DNA from: Paenibacillus sp. JCM 10914
GTDB lineage: Bacteria > Bacillota > Bacilli > Paenibacillales > Paenibacillaceae
Direction of reading: 5' to 3'
DNA: 64,000 nt
Assembly: GCF_001315105.1 (NCBI RefSeq)
Contig: NZ_BAZR01000006.1
Span: 183,760-247,759 of the forward strand
Below, piece by piece: positions 43,853 to 52,278 of the stretch. Made by a program: the position numbers and the translations under genes. Within the stretch, counting starts at the first letter, position 1; each line of letters starts with the position of its first letter. The notes beneath the pieces are model-generated. The model did not search any database, was not told where the DNA came from, and saw only the letters and a list, made by a program, of their open reading frames with translations.

Positions 43853-45049
43853 ATGGCTATGTACGTTCGTATGAAACCCATGGGGGTTTATGAATGGTCC
43901 GGACTGTCTGTTCATGATATTGCTGAGCGCCGCTTCAGTGTGATCGATCTGGAGTCATTCGGTAATCCGGGGACTACCGGGCAAGTATTTCGTATAAGAG
44001 CGATGCGATTCCATACTAGCGGAACTCGGCTTGGTGATATTTTTGAGACATTGATTAGACCAACAAGCCCCATTCCACAGGACTTGGAATCCTCAACGGG
44101 AGTATATAACCGTGAAGTTGCATATGCGCCGTCTTTTTCAGCTGGATATAAGTCGTTACAGCAGTTTCTGCAAGATGATGTTGTGATCACCTTAGGCGGT
44201 TACGAGTTTGATCTGCGTGTGCTGCAGCGTGAGTGTGAGCGTCATGGACTGCAAGAGCTTGAGAATCCATGCATCGATTTAAGGGCATTGTACACCTACC
44301 TTCATCCCGAAGTGGAAGAAGTCGTGACGTATGAAGAGTTAATGTATTATTACGGATTTGATGATAAACCTGAGGACCCACATGACCCATATCGTGATAT
44401 GTCATTACTCGGTCTGATTTATATCGAAATTCTGGAGGAACTTAGGAACAGTAACACGTCACATCTTGCTATTACAGAGCCTCTTCTCGTTCAGAGATCA
44501 AGACATAAGCCCAAACGTCAAAGTGGAACCCCGGAGCTTCGTTTTCCGCCCCTGGCGGATACACAGCGGAAAATGTTGGTGGGCATCATCATGCTGTTCT
44601 TCCTGACGATCGCGCTGACAGGATTAGTTGATGTATTTACATTTCGCCTGAGTTGGGGTGGGGGGCTGTCTGGCAATGGCAATCCAGCCCTTCTCATCGT
44701 CATGGTGTTGGCTCCACTCTATGTGATTTTTCTAAGCCTTGTCGGAGGGGCTGCCTATTATTTCTTCCAGGAAAGAATGAAAGATGGGTGGTATTCGACT
44801 GGAATCTTGGGGTTCCTGCTAGGAATGGCTGCTATTATGTCGTTGGTTGCTTATTTTTACCATATGCGTGTATTTGTCTCGCTTGGAGGCAGGTCGGATC
44901 AGCACGGCTCGGCCATCTTCAGGTTCAGCAATTGGAATCAATACAGCAATACTGCTTACGTCAATGTCCTTACATACAGTCTGGGTATTATTCTATCGAT
45001 GCTAATTGGTTATTTAATTGCACTACTGGTTAGCAGAAAGCGAGTTTGA
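43853..45049 (+). CDS. DEDDh (DnaQ-like) exonuclease domain fused to a membrane domain
   Basis: 398 residues; ATG chosen because GGAGG is nine bases upstream. Residues 28-200 match a DEDDh 3'-5' exonuclease: Exo I VIDLES (D32, E34), the TG motif ESSTGVYN, Exo II GGYEFDLRVL (D120) and Exo III HDPYRD (H177, D182, exact H-x4-D spacing). A basic linker follows (RSRHKPKRQSG). From about 240 to the end there are four or five hydrophobic helices. The protein should be a membrane-anchored nuclease with a cytoplasmic catalytic domain. I know of no named family with this layout. Activity on DNA or RNA is inferred from the conserved residues. Confidence 0.8.
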   Translation: MAMYVRMKPMGVYEWSGLSVHDIAERRFSVIDLESFGNPGTTGQVFRIRAMRFHTSGTRLGDIFETLIRPTSPIPQDLESSTGVYNREVAYAPSFSAGYKSLQQFLQDDVVITLGGYEFDLRVLQRECERHGLQELENPCIDLRALYTYLHPEVEEVVTYEELMYYYGFDDKPEDPHDPYRDMSLLGLIYIEILEELRNSNTSHLAITEPLLVQRSRHKPKRQSGTPELRFPPLADTQRKMLVGIIMLFFLTIALTGLVDVFTFRLSWGGGLSGNGNPALLIVMVLAPLYVIFLSLVGGAAYYFFQERMKDGWYSTGILGFLLGMAAIMSLVAYFYHMRVFVSLGGRSDQHGSAIFRFSNWNQYSNTAYVNVLTYSLGIILSMLIGYLIALLVSRKRV

Positions 45050-45137
45050 TGGATGAATTGCCTATAACTCCCCTTGTGTTCACTCTTGAATTTTGGGACA
45101 ATAAGGAGTGGACTATGAATAGAAAGAGGAACTCTCA

Positions 45138-46199
45138 ATGAACAAACCATCCATTTATGGATTAACTTTAGAACAATTAATCGCTTGGCTGGACGAGCGA
45201 GGACATAAAAAGTTTCGCGCGACGCAAGTATGGGAATCGCTGTATCGCCGGCGGGTGACGGCATTCTCGGATATGACGGAGGTCCATGCGGATTGCTTGC
45301 AACTGCTGGAGGAGAACTTTACCCTCCTGACGCTGGAGCAGCATACGAAGCAGGAGTCGCTGGACGGAACGGTGAAGTTCCTGTTCAAGCTGAAGGACGG
45401 CAACTTGATTGAGACGGTACTGATGCGCCATAAATTCGGTCTGTCAGTCTGTGTCACTACACAGGTGGGTTGCAATATCGGCTGCAGCTTCTGTGCGAGC
45501 GGTCTGCTTAAAAAGAGCCGGGATCTGTCCGCTGCGGAAATCGTGGAACAAGTCATGCAGGTGCAGCTTCATCTTGATCAGCGAGGAAAGAGCGAGCGGG
45601 TTAGCCATCTGGTCGTTATGGGGATCGGAGAACCGTTCGATAATTATGAGAATATGTCGAATTTCATCCGCATTATTAAGGATCACAAGGGGCTTGCGAT
45701 CGGACAGCGCCACATTACGGTTTCGACCAGTGGACTAGCGAATAAGATCATGGAGTTCGCCGACAGCGATCTTGGCGTAAACCTCGCGATCTCTTTACAT
45801 GCACCCAATGATGAGATTCGAACCCGGATTATGAAGATCAACAAAGCCATCCCGATCGAGAAGTTAATGGCAGCCATTGATTATTATCTGGAGAAAACCA
45901 ATCGTCGGATAACGCTGGAGTACATTCTGTTGAAGGATGTTAACGATCAGCGGGAGCATGCGCTCGAACTGGCTGAGCTCGTGGGAGACCGGCGTAACCT
46001 GGCAAATGTGAACCTGATTCCGTACAATCCGGTCGATGAGCATAGCCAGTATCAGCGGAGCACGAAGGATTCAATCACCGCGTTCTATGATACGTTGAAG
46101 AAGCAGGGCATCAGTTGCAGTGTTCGTCTGGAGCATGGTACCGATATCGATGCCGCATGCGGCCAGCTGCGGAGCAAGCAGATTAAGAAAGCACAATAA
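45138..46199 (+). CDS. rlmN: 23S rRNA (adenine-2503-C2)-methyltransferase RlmN
   Basis: 353 residues. The radical-SAM cluster motif is C112-x3-C116-x2-C119 in [11 protein letters not shown]. The two mechanistic Cys residues are C105 ([11 protein letters not shown]) and C341 (DIDAACGQL). The enzyme methylates A2503 of 23S rRNA and also A37 of some tRNAs. The sequence follows RlmN rather than the resistance enzyme Cfr, whose core reads CNFGCKFCATG. GAGGAACTCTC precedes the ATG. The gene is flanked by unrelated small genes and ends with a hairpin terminator. Confidence 0.93.
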   Translation: MNKPSIYGLTLEQLIAWLDERGHKKFRATQVWESLYRRRVTAFSDMTEVHADCLQLLEENFTLLTLEQHTKQESLDGTVKFLFKLKDGNLIETVLMRHKFGLSVCVTTQVGCNIGCSFCASGLLKKSRDLSAAEIVEQVMQVQLHLDQRGKSERVSHLVVMGIGEPFDNYENMSNFIRIIKDHKGLAIGQRHITVSTSGLANKIMEFADSDLGVNLAISLHAPNDEIRTRIMKINKAIPIEKLMAAIDYYLEKTNRRITLEYILLKDVNDQREHALELAELVGDRRNLANVNLIPYNPVDEHSQYQRSTKDSITAFYDTLKKQGISCSVRLEHGTDIDAACGQLRSKQIKKAQ

Positions 46200-46214
46200 C
46201 GGGAGATACGTTAA

Positions 46215-46252
46215 GAAGAGCATACCCAGAACGGATGGGATATGCTCTTTCT
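46215..46252 (+). terminator. Terminator of rlmN
   Basis: AAGAGCATACCCA pairs with TGGGATATGCTCTT (one bulge), followed by T-rich sequence. Confidence 0.7.
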
Positions 46253-46293
46253 ATATCGAACTACTCCTTTATTTGAATGGAGGCGGAGGTAAG

Positions 46294-46761
46294 ATGATGG
46301 AGACTCATCCGACGATCAAAAAGCTGCAATATAAAGATGCCGGGCAACCGGTACTGGTGTTGAATCCTCCTGCTACGTATGCCGAGGTTACCCGTTCGTT
46401 ACAAGGCGAGGTCCATACCAGCCCTTCACACGATGCATACGATATGGTACAAGCATTCGGTACAAGTAATACGGAAATCCGGAGCTTGGCAAGGATTGCT
46501 TCCAGCTCTGTCGCGGATGATGGACTGCTCTGGCTTTGTTATCCCAAGAAATCATCCAAAGCCTATAAAGGTTCGGATTGCAGTCGGGACAGTTTGGCGG
46601 GTATACTCGCTGACGAAGGTTATGAGCCGGTTAGACAAATAGCTATTGACGAAGATTGGTCCGCATTACGCTACCGCAAGGTGGAACACATTAAGAAGAT
46701 AACCCGCTCCTTTGCGACTACCGATGCGGGAAAGCTGCGAACAGGTCAAAAGGGCGATTAA
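46294..46761 (+). CDS. Hypothetical protein resembling DUF3052
   Basis: 155 residues; ATG at 46294 or 46297 after GGCGGAGG. The longer open frame reaching into rlmN is not credible. The order DGLLWLCYPKKSSK, a variable stretch, then DEDWSALRYRKVEHI recalls DUF3052 proteins, in which WL..PK and DW...R are conserved. That family has no known function. No signal peptide or membrane segment is seen. The assignment is by pattern only. Confidence 0.65.
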   Translation: MMETHPTIKKLQYKDAGQPVLVLNPPATYAEVTRSLQGEVHTSPSHDAYDMVQAFGTSNTEIRSLARIASSSVADDGLLWLCYPKKSSKAYKGSDCSRDSLAGILADEGYEPVRQIAIDEDWSALRYRKVEHIKKITRSFATTDAGKLRTGQKGD

Positions 46762-46821
46762 TCCATACGGCGACTGAATTCGCCTGTAAGCGGCGTTGAT
46801 ATGACGATAGAGAGGGATGCT

Positions 46822-47118
46822 ATGATGCTGACAATTAAGGAATACAGCGTGGAATTGGTGAAGGATCCGTTCGGGATTCTGACAGGTAGACGTTTTGAAT
46901 TTGTATGTGACTTGGAAGTGCCGGAAGAGGACGAGCTATATTCGGAGAAAGGTATCTACCTGAGGGTGATTTTCTTGGATGAAGGAGAGGCCTCAAGAAT
47001 CGTCAAATATGATTTTTATGAGCGCACAACCGATCAATATTTGGACTTCGACATGGAAGCCGAAGAGGAAGAATGGCTTACCGCTTTCTGCAAGGAGCAT
47101 TTGGACGAAGAAGTTTAA
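46822..47118 (+). CDS. DUF6509-like conserved protein
   Basis: 98 residues from the ATG at 46822, with GAGAGGGATG upstream; an ATG at 46801 is open but less supported. The protein is strongly acidic, and the segments VKDPFGILTGRRFEF and EEDELYSEKGIYLRVIF fit the DUF6509 family of Bacilli. It is a soluble single-domain protein of unknown function. A perfect hairpin follows. Confidence 0.7.
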   Translation: MMLTIKEYSVELVKDPFGILTGRRFEFVCDLEVPEEDELYSEKGIYLRVIFLDEGEASRIVKYDFYERTTDQYLDFDMEAEEEEWLTAFCKEHLDEEV

Positions 47119-47145
47119 TATAAGCTCTTTATATGCTGCGCTGTA

Positions 47146-47178
47146 AACAACCCACTGCCATGATGGCAGTGGGTTGTT
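47146..47178 (+). terminator. Terminator after the DUF6509-like gene
   Basis: AACAACCCACTGCCAT and ATGGCAGTGGGTTGTT form a 16-base stem with a single-base loop centre. Confidence 0.7.
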
Positions 47179-47269
47179 GGTATGTTCGCAAGATTAGAAC
47201 AAGAAGGAAATGACTGGGATATCTTGAATAGTGTAGGTACATGTAATGTCAGATATGCAGGAGGTCTGT

Positions 47270-47449
47270 ATGGAACAAGAAAAGGAACTGCAAGAACTTA
47301 AAGATCGATTGGAACGAGTTGAGCGTCGGCTTGGCATGCTGCCCAAATCCCAGAGGCCGGTTTCTTCCAAAAAAGCGGATATCACAACGTTGCTATTCGT
47401 ATTGATGTTAGCTCTGCTGGGCGTTCTTCAATATATCCGAATGCACTAA
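47270..47449 (+). CDS. Small coiled-coil membrane protein
   Basis: 59 residues from the ATG at 47270, seven bases after GGAGG. Residues 1-22 form a charged coiled coil (EKELQELKDRLERVERRL) and about 38-56 form a single C-terminal membrane helix (TTLLFVLMLALLGVLQYI). It would be a tail-anchored small protein. No family is recognised. Confidence 0.6.
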   Translation: MEQEKELQELKDRLERVERRLGMLPKSQRPVSSKKADITTLLFVLMLALLGVLQYIRMH

Positions 47450-47466
47450 GCTTGCCGTAGATGAGG

Positions 47467-48006
47467 TTACGGGTTCGGGTAGTGACTGCTGAACCAGCTG
47501 CCCAAAGAGCCATCATCCATGAAACGGTGAGCCTTATCTGTCTCGTTCGGATGAACTTCAACGTGATTGCCGGTGATGTAAAGACTTACTTCATATCCGT
47601 CGGCGAAATGCAGGACGGCTTCCGTGTTGTAGCTAAACAGCGTCCCCGGATCAAAAGAAATATATTCCCCCTTCTGCAGCATCTCGGCAACGGTGAGGAT
47701 TTCTTCGTCGCTTAAGGTAGCCTCTGGGTTAAACCCGACCGTAATCTTCGCGATGGGGGTTTCTGTCAAGCGGTTCTGGAATCGTTCAGGCCAATTCGAG
47801 GCAGAACTGAAGGAGCAGCTTGAGACCATCAGAATAAGGCCGACGATGAGCAGTACACATCCACCGATCCGGTGGCTGGTCAGGGCCAGGTCACTCGGCT
47901 CCGCCTCTTTGAATTTCCAGCCTACCGAGAGATACCACGCTGAATAAGGAGTAGCGACGGCGAACATTCCCGCAACGATGCATATGAATCCGATCCATCC
48001 GTTCAT
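47467..48006 (-). CDS. DUF6199-like two-helix membrane protein
   Basis: 179 residues from the ATG at 48006; an upstream ATG at 48042 is also open and neither ribosome site is decisive. Two helices (about 4-22 and 48-68) flank YLSVGWKFKEAEPSDLALTSHRIGG, the pattern of DUF6199. The C-terminal 110 residues are hydrophilic and probably extracytoplasmic (FADGYEVSLYITGNHVEV). The function is unknown. Confidence 0.65.
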   Translation of the reverse strand: MNGWIGFICIVAGMFAVATPYSAWYLSVGWKFKEAEPSDLALTSHRIGGCVLLIVGLILMVSSCSFSSASNWPERFQNRLTETPIAKITVGFNPEATLSDEEILTVAEMLQKGEYISFDPGTLFSYNTEAVLHFADGYEVSLYITGNHVEVHPNETDKAHRFMDDGSLGSWFSSHYPNP

Positions 48007-48072
48007 GGAGTCATCAGTCCTTTGAAGTTTAATGATGTACATACGTTATGGCCACCCTATTCGTTGCAGAAG

Positions 48073-48107
48073 GAGAGCCGGTCGATGCATACATTCGACT
48101 GGCTCTT
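48073..48107. terminator. Isolated hairpin between divergent genes
   Basis: GAGCCGGTCGA and TCGACTGGCTC pair (one G-T), followed by TTTGTAT. No gene ends here on the plus strand, so it may be a leader structure or a relic. Confidence 0.35.
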
Positions 48108-48314
48108 TGTATGATATAGTTGTCATGAAATATCAAGATTTAGGAAAAGCTGTTGGTCATAGTATAGAATAATGGTGAAATGTAGAAGAGGATCACATTT
48201 TTTATAATACTTTTGTAACGCATTTTACATACCTGTAAACCTCTTTCCGCCGCAATTATGTTATCCTAGACATACTAAACTTACATACATCATTCATTAG
48301 GGAGGGGATTGGCC

Positions 48315-48851
48315 GTGAATATTGAGGTACACTTATGCCCGAAGGAACAGTCATACATTCTGCGAAACATCTATCCGTTGTACTTGCATGATATTGCTGA
48401 GATATGGGGGCTCCGTCCTAACCGGTACGGTGTATTTGAGAAGGATGATGTATCGACGCTGGAAGAACAGAGCCAGAAACTCGATGTCTGGTGGGATCAG
48501 CCCTCCGTGCTGTTCCCGTATTTGATCTCGGTGGATGGGATTGCTGCTGGGCTGGCGCTCGTGGCAACGACTCCTTATATTCCATCGCCGCATGTTCAGT
48601 ATTATTTGAATGATTTTTTTGTGCTTCGGACTTTTCGAAGACAAGGTGTAGCCCAACGCGCGGCTGAGCTTGTGTTCGAGCAGTTCCAAGGTACATGGGA
48701 GCTCCAGACGAATCCGACGGAGCGCAATATGAGTACCCAAATCTTCTGGCGCAAGACCCTGAATACGTACACGGGTGGACGATACACGGAGCAAAACGGG
48801 GTTCATCCGGAGAAGGGGAATATGCTGGTCTTCCGGTTTGCGAACAAGTAG
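48315..48851 (+). CDS. GNAT family N-acetyltransferase
   Basis: 178 residues from the GTG at 48315, with GGGAGGGG seven bases upstream. The acetyl-CoA site appears as FFVLRTFRRQGVAQRAAELVF, with the R/Q-x-x-G-x-G/A loop RRQGVA. The C-terminal KTLNTYTGGRYTE is typical of many GNAT proteins. The substrate is unknown. A strong promoter for the next transcript begins five bases after its stop. Confidence 0.85.
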   Translation: MNIEVHLCPKEQSYILRNIYPLYLHDIAEIWGLRPNRYGVFEKDDVSTLEEQSQKLDVWWDQPSVLFPYLISVDGIAAGLALVATTPYIPSPHVQYYLNDFFVLRTFRRQGVAQRAAELVFEQFQGTWELQTNPTERNMSTQIFWRKTLNTYTGGRYTEQNGVHPEKGNMLVFRFANK

Positions 48852-48855
48852 ACAC

Positions 48856-48884
48856 TTGACAGAAATTCGGAATCGCAATATACT
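48856..48884 (+). promoter_or_regulatory. Sigma-A promoter of the T-box/GNAT transcript
   Basis: TTGACA (48856-48861), 17 bases, TATACT (48879-48884): near-consensus. Confidence 0.8.
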
Positions 48885-48890
48885 GATCCA

Positions 48891-49165
48891 AATTTGTGGA
48901 AATGCAAGGAAGAGGAAGCCATTCTCGTAATAAGCTGGGTCAGAGAGCTGCTGGTCGGTGCGAAGCAGTCAGCCGCGATGGATGGACATCACCTTGGAGC
49001 AGGTTTGCCGAAGATGTAACGTCCAGAGGCAGGTACGGGAACCCCCAGCCGTTATCATGGGGCATCATTGATAGATGATGACTAGAGTGCGTATGGGTGA
49101 TTCCATGCGAATCAGGGTGGTAACGCGGAGTTTGGCTCCGTCCCTAACCGGGACGGGGCTTTTTT
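48891..49165 (+). ncRNA. T-box leader with apparent Ile (AUC) specifier
   Basis: The T-box core AGGGTGGTAACGCGG is at 49113-49127. The terminator GCTCCGTCCC-taacc-GGGACGGGGC plus T6 ends near 49165. The stem I distal loop motif GGTGCGAAG is present. By position relative to the conserved A-N9 ending GGAGC, the specifier is ATC (48988-48990), followed by A. That implies sensing of uncharged tRNA-Ile. The gene it controls is a GNAT acetyltransferase, not a synthetase or transporter. Confidence 0.85.
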
Positions 49166-49196
49166 GCATTCATTTTCAGGGAGGGGAAGTGTTCGT

Positions 49197-50033
49197 ATGT
49201 TGGAGAAGTTATGGCCGCAAGATGACGTGCTGGATGGACGTGAGTTTATGCAAAATGAGGTGGCGTATAACCTGATTCATCTGTTAACCGCCTCTCCGGA
49301 GACGCAGGGATGGAAGCTCTTGAACGGCCGCATGATCTTCGCCAAGTCGAATCACGCGAGTTCATGGTTATGGGTGAGCAGCCACCTCCGGGCGGAAGAG
49401 CGGGAGCCTTTGCTGGAGGCGCTGGTTAAGCAGGTATCCGCAGAACAGATCATTGGTGTGGTTAGTGAACCGGAGGTGGCAGCTAAGTTCGCCGAACTCT
49501 ATGCTAAAGCCAACCAGCGAGCATACCGTCATGCGATGACGATGGAAGTGTATCATTGTCCCGTTGTGAACAAGCCGGTGAACGTTGCAGGGACCAGCCG
49601 ATTGGCAACCTTGGAAGATACCCCGATCATTGCAAGGTTCCTGGCCGACTTCTCGGAAGATGCGTACGGCGTTAGCGTGGCGCCCTCCGCTCAGCATCAA
49701 TCGGCAGAGAGAATGATCCGCAATGGCGGTCTGTATCTGTGGACGCTTGGAGAGACGCCCGTTTCCATGGCGCAGATTGCGCACCGATCCGTGCGGCACG
49801 GCAGGATCAATGCGGTATTCACCCCGAGAGAAGTGCGGAAGCATGGTTATGCCAGCGGACTGGTGGCTGACGTGAGCCAGCGTCTGCTCGCGGCTGGCTT
49901 GACCCCGATGCTGTATGCGGATCAGGCCAATCCCCACTCTAATCGAGTGTACCGAAGTATCGGATACGTTTCGGCAGGGGTCATCAGCGATTATAAATTT
50001 ATGAACCACGAGGAAGACGACAAGCCTCAATAA
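49197..50033 (+). CDS. T-box-controlled GNAT family N-acetyltransferase
   Basis: 278 residues from the ATG at 49197, after GGGAGGGG. Residues 1-120 are a non-GNAT N-terminal domain seen in some larger acetyltransferases. The GNAT domain (about 135-270) has INAVFTPREVRKHGYASGLV, with the acetyl-CoA loop RKHGYA, and ends MLYADQANPHSNRVYRSIGYVS. This matches FR47-like enzymes. The T-box upstream predicts induction on isoleucine starvation. The substrate is unknown; an amino acid or amine linked to branched-chain metabolism is a guess. Confidence 0.87.
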   Translation: MLEKLWPQDDVLDGREFMQNEVAYNLIHLLTASPETQGWKLLNGRMIFAKSNHASSWLWVSSHLRAEEREPLLEALVKQVSAEQIIGVVSEPEVAAKFAELYAKANQRAYRHAMTMEVYHCPVVNKPVNVAGTSRLATLEDTPIIARFLADFSEDAYGVSVAPSAQHQSAERMIRNGGLYLWTLGETPVSMAQIAHRSVRHGRINAVFTPREVRKHGYASGLVADVSQRLLAAGLTPMLYADQANPHSNRVYRSIGYVSAGVISDYKFMNHEEDDKPQ

Positions 50034-50036
50034 ATG

Positions 50037-50927
50037 TTATTCTATAAAGGTATCGAGAAAATGTCGGGCGCGATTGGACAAGACATGATCCTTCAGCCAC
50101 ACGATGCCGACATCCGATTGAAAATCAGCACGTTGAATCGCTAATGCCCTGATGTTGGGAATGGCGAATGATGACATAACCGACTTGGGCAAAATGGTCG
50201 TGCCGATCCCCTCGGACACCAATGCAACAATAATGGCCACGCTGGAGCATTCGCAGATCACGCGCGGCTCCAGTCCGCTGCGGTTAAATTCCTGGATGAC
50301 GCGTTCATGCATACCGATCGTCTGATCGGTCTTCAAGGACAGAAAGGGATAGTTCGCGAGTTCGCTCATGGAGATATCCGCCTGGCCCCGGGCATTTCCC
50401 CAATCGTGGGGAATGACTGCGACGAAGGGATCTGAGGGCAGAGGCAGTACCGCATACCGCTCGGGCCCGAAGTTAGACTCGAAGGGGAGACGCGTGACCG
50501 CCAGTTCGATATTGCGCTTATCCAATTGGTCGGCGAGCAGAGAATGGTCCCCTTCGCGAATCTTGAAGGTAACCTCGGGATATTGTTGCCGGAAGATCTG
50601 AATCCGCTGCGGCAGCAGAGATATACAAGAGACGACGGAGCCAATGGATAGCACCCCGCGAATACCTGCATGGATCTCTTTCACTTCGGTCACCGTTTCA
50701 TTGAACTGGTTTAGCAGCGAGGCGGCTCTCTGCTGCAGCAATTGGCCTGCATGCGTGAGTTGCAGCTGCTTGCCGGTGCGGTCGAAGAGTGGAACGCCTA
50801 GTTCGTCCTCCATGAGTTTGAGCTGTCGGCTAAGTGGAGGCTGCTCCATGTTAAGCACTTTAGCCGCACGCGTAATTTGTCCTTCCTGGGCAATGGTCAG
50901 AAAATAGCGAAGCTGGCGAATATCCAT
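50037..50927 (-). CDS. LysR family regulator
   Basis: 296 residues from the ATG at 50927, nine bases after GGAGG. The N-terminal HTH (MDIRQLRYFLTIAQEGQITR, LNMEQPPLSRQLKLME) and the C-terminal substrate-binding domain are complete. It is divergent from ilvE with a 118-base spacer carrying a CCCTATA/TATAGGG inverted repeat, so it probably controls ilvE and itself. The effector is unknown. Its stop lies three bases from the convergent GNAT stop. Confidence 0.9.
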   Translation of the reverse strand: MDIRQLRYFLTIAQEGQITRAAKVLNMEQPPLSRQLKLMEDELGVPLFDRTGKQLQLTHAGQLLQQRAASLLNQFNETVTEVKEIHAGIRGVLSIGSVVSCISLLPQRIQIFRQQYPEVTFKIREGDHSLLADQLDKRNIELAVTRLPFESNFGPERYAVLPLPSDPFVAVIPHDWGNARGQADISMSELANYPFLSLKTDQTIGMHERVIQEFNRSGLEPRVICECSSVAIIVALVSEGIGTTILPKSVMSSFAIPNIRALAIQRADFQSDVGIVWLKDHVLSNRARHFLDTFIE

Positions 50928-50966
50928 TCCATATAACCTCCTCTCCATACCTAAAAGGTATGGTAT

Positions 50967-50996
50967 CCCTATAAATCAGATATTTTTAATATAGGG
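50967..50996. promoter_or_regulatory. Inverted repeat, candidate LysR operator
   Basis: CCCTATA (50967-50973) and TATAGGG (50990-50996), spaced 16 bases, lie between the LysR gene and ilvE. Confidence 0.5.
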
Positions 50997-51045
50997 TATC
51001 GATTGATATGATTCAACTAAAGCATAAATAAGGAGCTGTGTGTAA

Positions 51046-52122
51046 ATGACTTACACGATACCCGTTGAACTAACGACTAACCCCAGGCCGAGGCTGGATT
51101 ATCATAAACAAGCGTTCGGCACCGTGTTTACGGACCATATGTTTATCTTGGATTACGATGCGCCGCAAGGCTGGCATGATGCCCGAATCGTGCCTTATCA
51201 GACCATCGAGCTTGACCCTGCCGCGAAGGTATTCCATTACGGTCAGACCGTATTCGAAGGACTGAAAGCGTATTTAACCGATGATGAACGGATTCTCATG
51301 TTCCGACCGAACAAGAACATTGAGCGCCTCAACTTGTCCAACCATCGCCTTAGTATTCCGGCGCTTGACGAGGAGCTTGTACTGGAAGCGCTTAAGAAGC
51401 TCGTGCTGGTAGACCGGGACTGGATTCCTTCGGAACCGGGAACCTCCCTCTATATCCGTCCGTTTGTCATCGCAACGGAGCCGGTACTAGGAGTTGCGCC
51501 TTCACTGCAATATAAATTCATGATCATTCTCTCGGTCGTTGGCTCGTACTATGAGGAAGGCATCAATCCGGTCAGCATTTATGTGGAGCCGAAGTACGTC
51601 CGCGCCGTAACCGGGGGCGTAGGGAACGCCAAGACGGCAGGGAACTATGCAGCGGGACTGAAGGCGCAGGATGAGGCGTCGGCTAAAGGATACTCTCAGG
51701 TATTGTGGCTGGATGGTGTCCACCGCAAATATATTGAGGAAGTCGGCAGCATGAACGTCTTCTTCAAGCTTGGCGATACGGTGGTGACACCGGCGCTCAA
51801 TGGCAGCATCCTCGATGGCGTTACCCGCAATTCGGTCATTCAGTTGCTGCAACACTGGAACATCCCGGTCGAGGAACGGGCACTATCCATCGATGAGATC
51901 GTGGAGGCTCATCGCAGCGGACTGTTGGCCGAAGCGTTCGGAACCGGGACGGCCGCCGTTATTTCACCGATGGGCTCCCTGGAATGGCAGGATGAGAAGC
52001 TGGTGATTGGCGGGGGTGTGACCGGCGAGCTTTCCAAAAGGGTATACGATGCCATTACCGGCATTCAGCGCGGCATCGCGGAAGATCCATTCGGCTGGGC
52101 CGTGGAATTGGATCTCAAATAA
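51046..52122 (+). CDS. ilvE: Branched-chain amino acid aminotransferase
   Basis: 358 residues, fold-type IV PLP enzyme. The PLP Lys is in GGVGNAKTAGNYAAG and the cofactor/substrate loop is YIEEVGSMNVFF. VFHYGQTVFEGLKAY and EAFGTGTAAVISPMG are also conserved. The size and motifs fit the IlvE/YbgE (BCAT type II) group, which makes the last step of Leu, Ile and Val synthesis and the first step of their breakdown. The upstream LysR gene and inverted repeat suggest dedicated control. A strong terminator follows. Confidence 0.93.
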   Translation: MTYTIPVELTTNPRPRLDYHKQAFGTVFTDHMFILDYDAPQGWHDARIVPYQTIELDPAAKVFHYGQTVFEGLKAYLTDDERILMFRPNKNIERLNLSNHRLSIPALDEELVLEALKKLVLVDRDWIPSEPGTSLYIRPFVIATEPVLGVAPSLQYKFMIILSVVGSYYEEGINPVSIYVEPKYVRAVTGGVGNAKTAGNYAAGLKAQDEASAKGYSQVLWLDGVHRKYIEEVGSMNVFFKLGDTVVTPALNGSILDGVTRNSVIQLLQHWNIPVEERALSIDEIVEAHRSGLLAEAFGTGTAAVISPMGSLEWQDEKLVIGGGVTGELSKRVYDAITGIQRGIAEDPFGWAVELDLK

Positions 52123-52143
52123 TTTAACAATCCAAGCAATCGA

Positions 52144-52180
52144 AACTTCCTTCAGCTGCATCTTGAAGGAAGTTTTTTTG
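52144..52180 (+). terminator. Terminator of ilvE
   Basis: AACTTCCTTCA and TGAAGGAAGTT pair perfectly, followed by seven T. Confidence 0.85.
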
Positions 52181-52278
52181 CTTAGGGCGCGTTTGTGTTA
52201 CGATGTGGGTAAATCTTGAATTCGAATACGTATCAACATAAACATAAACAATGAAAGCGTGATGGAGGTGCCGATGAG

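Noticed and set aside
45138..46199. Cfr-type antibiotic-resistance methyltransferase
   Set aside because: The radical-SAM core and N-terminus follow RlmN, not Cfr ([10 protein letters not shown] against CNFGCKFCATG).
46120..46293. 58-codon N-terminal extension of the DUF3052-like gene
   Set aside because: It runs back into rlmN and through the rlmN terminator; GGCGGAGG directly before the ATG at 46294 marks the real start.
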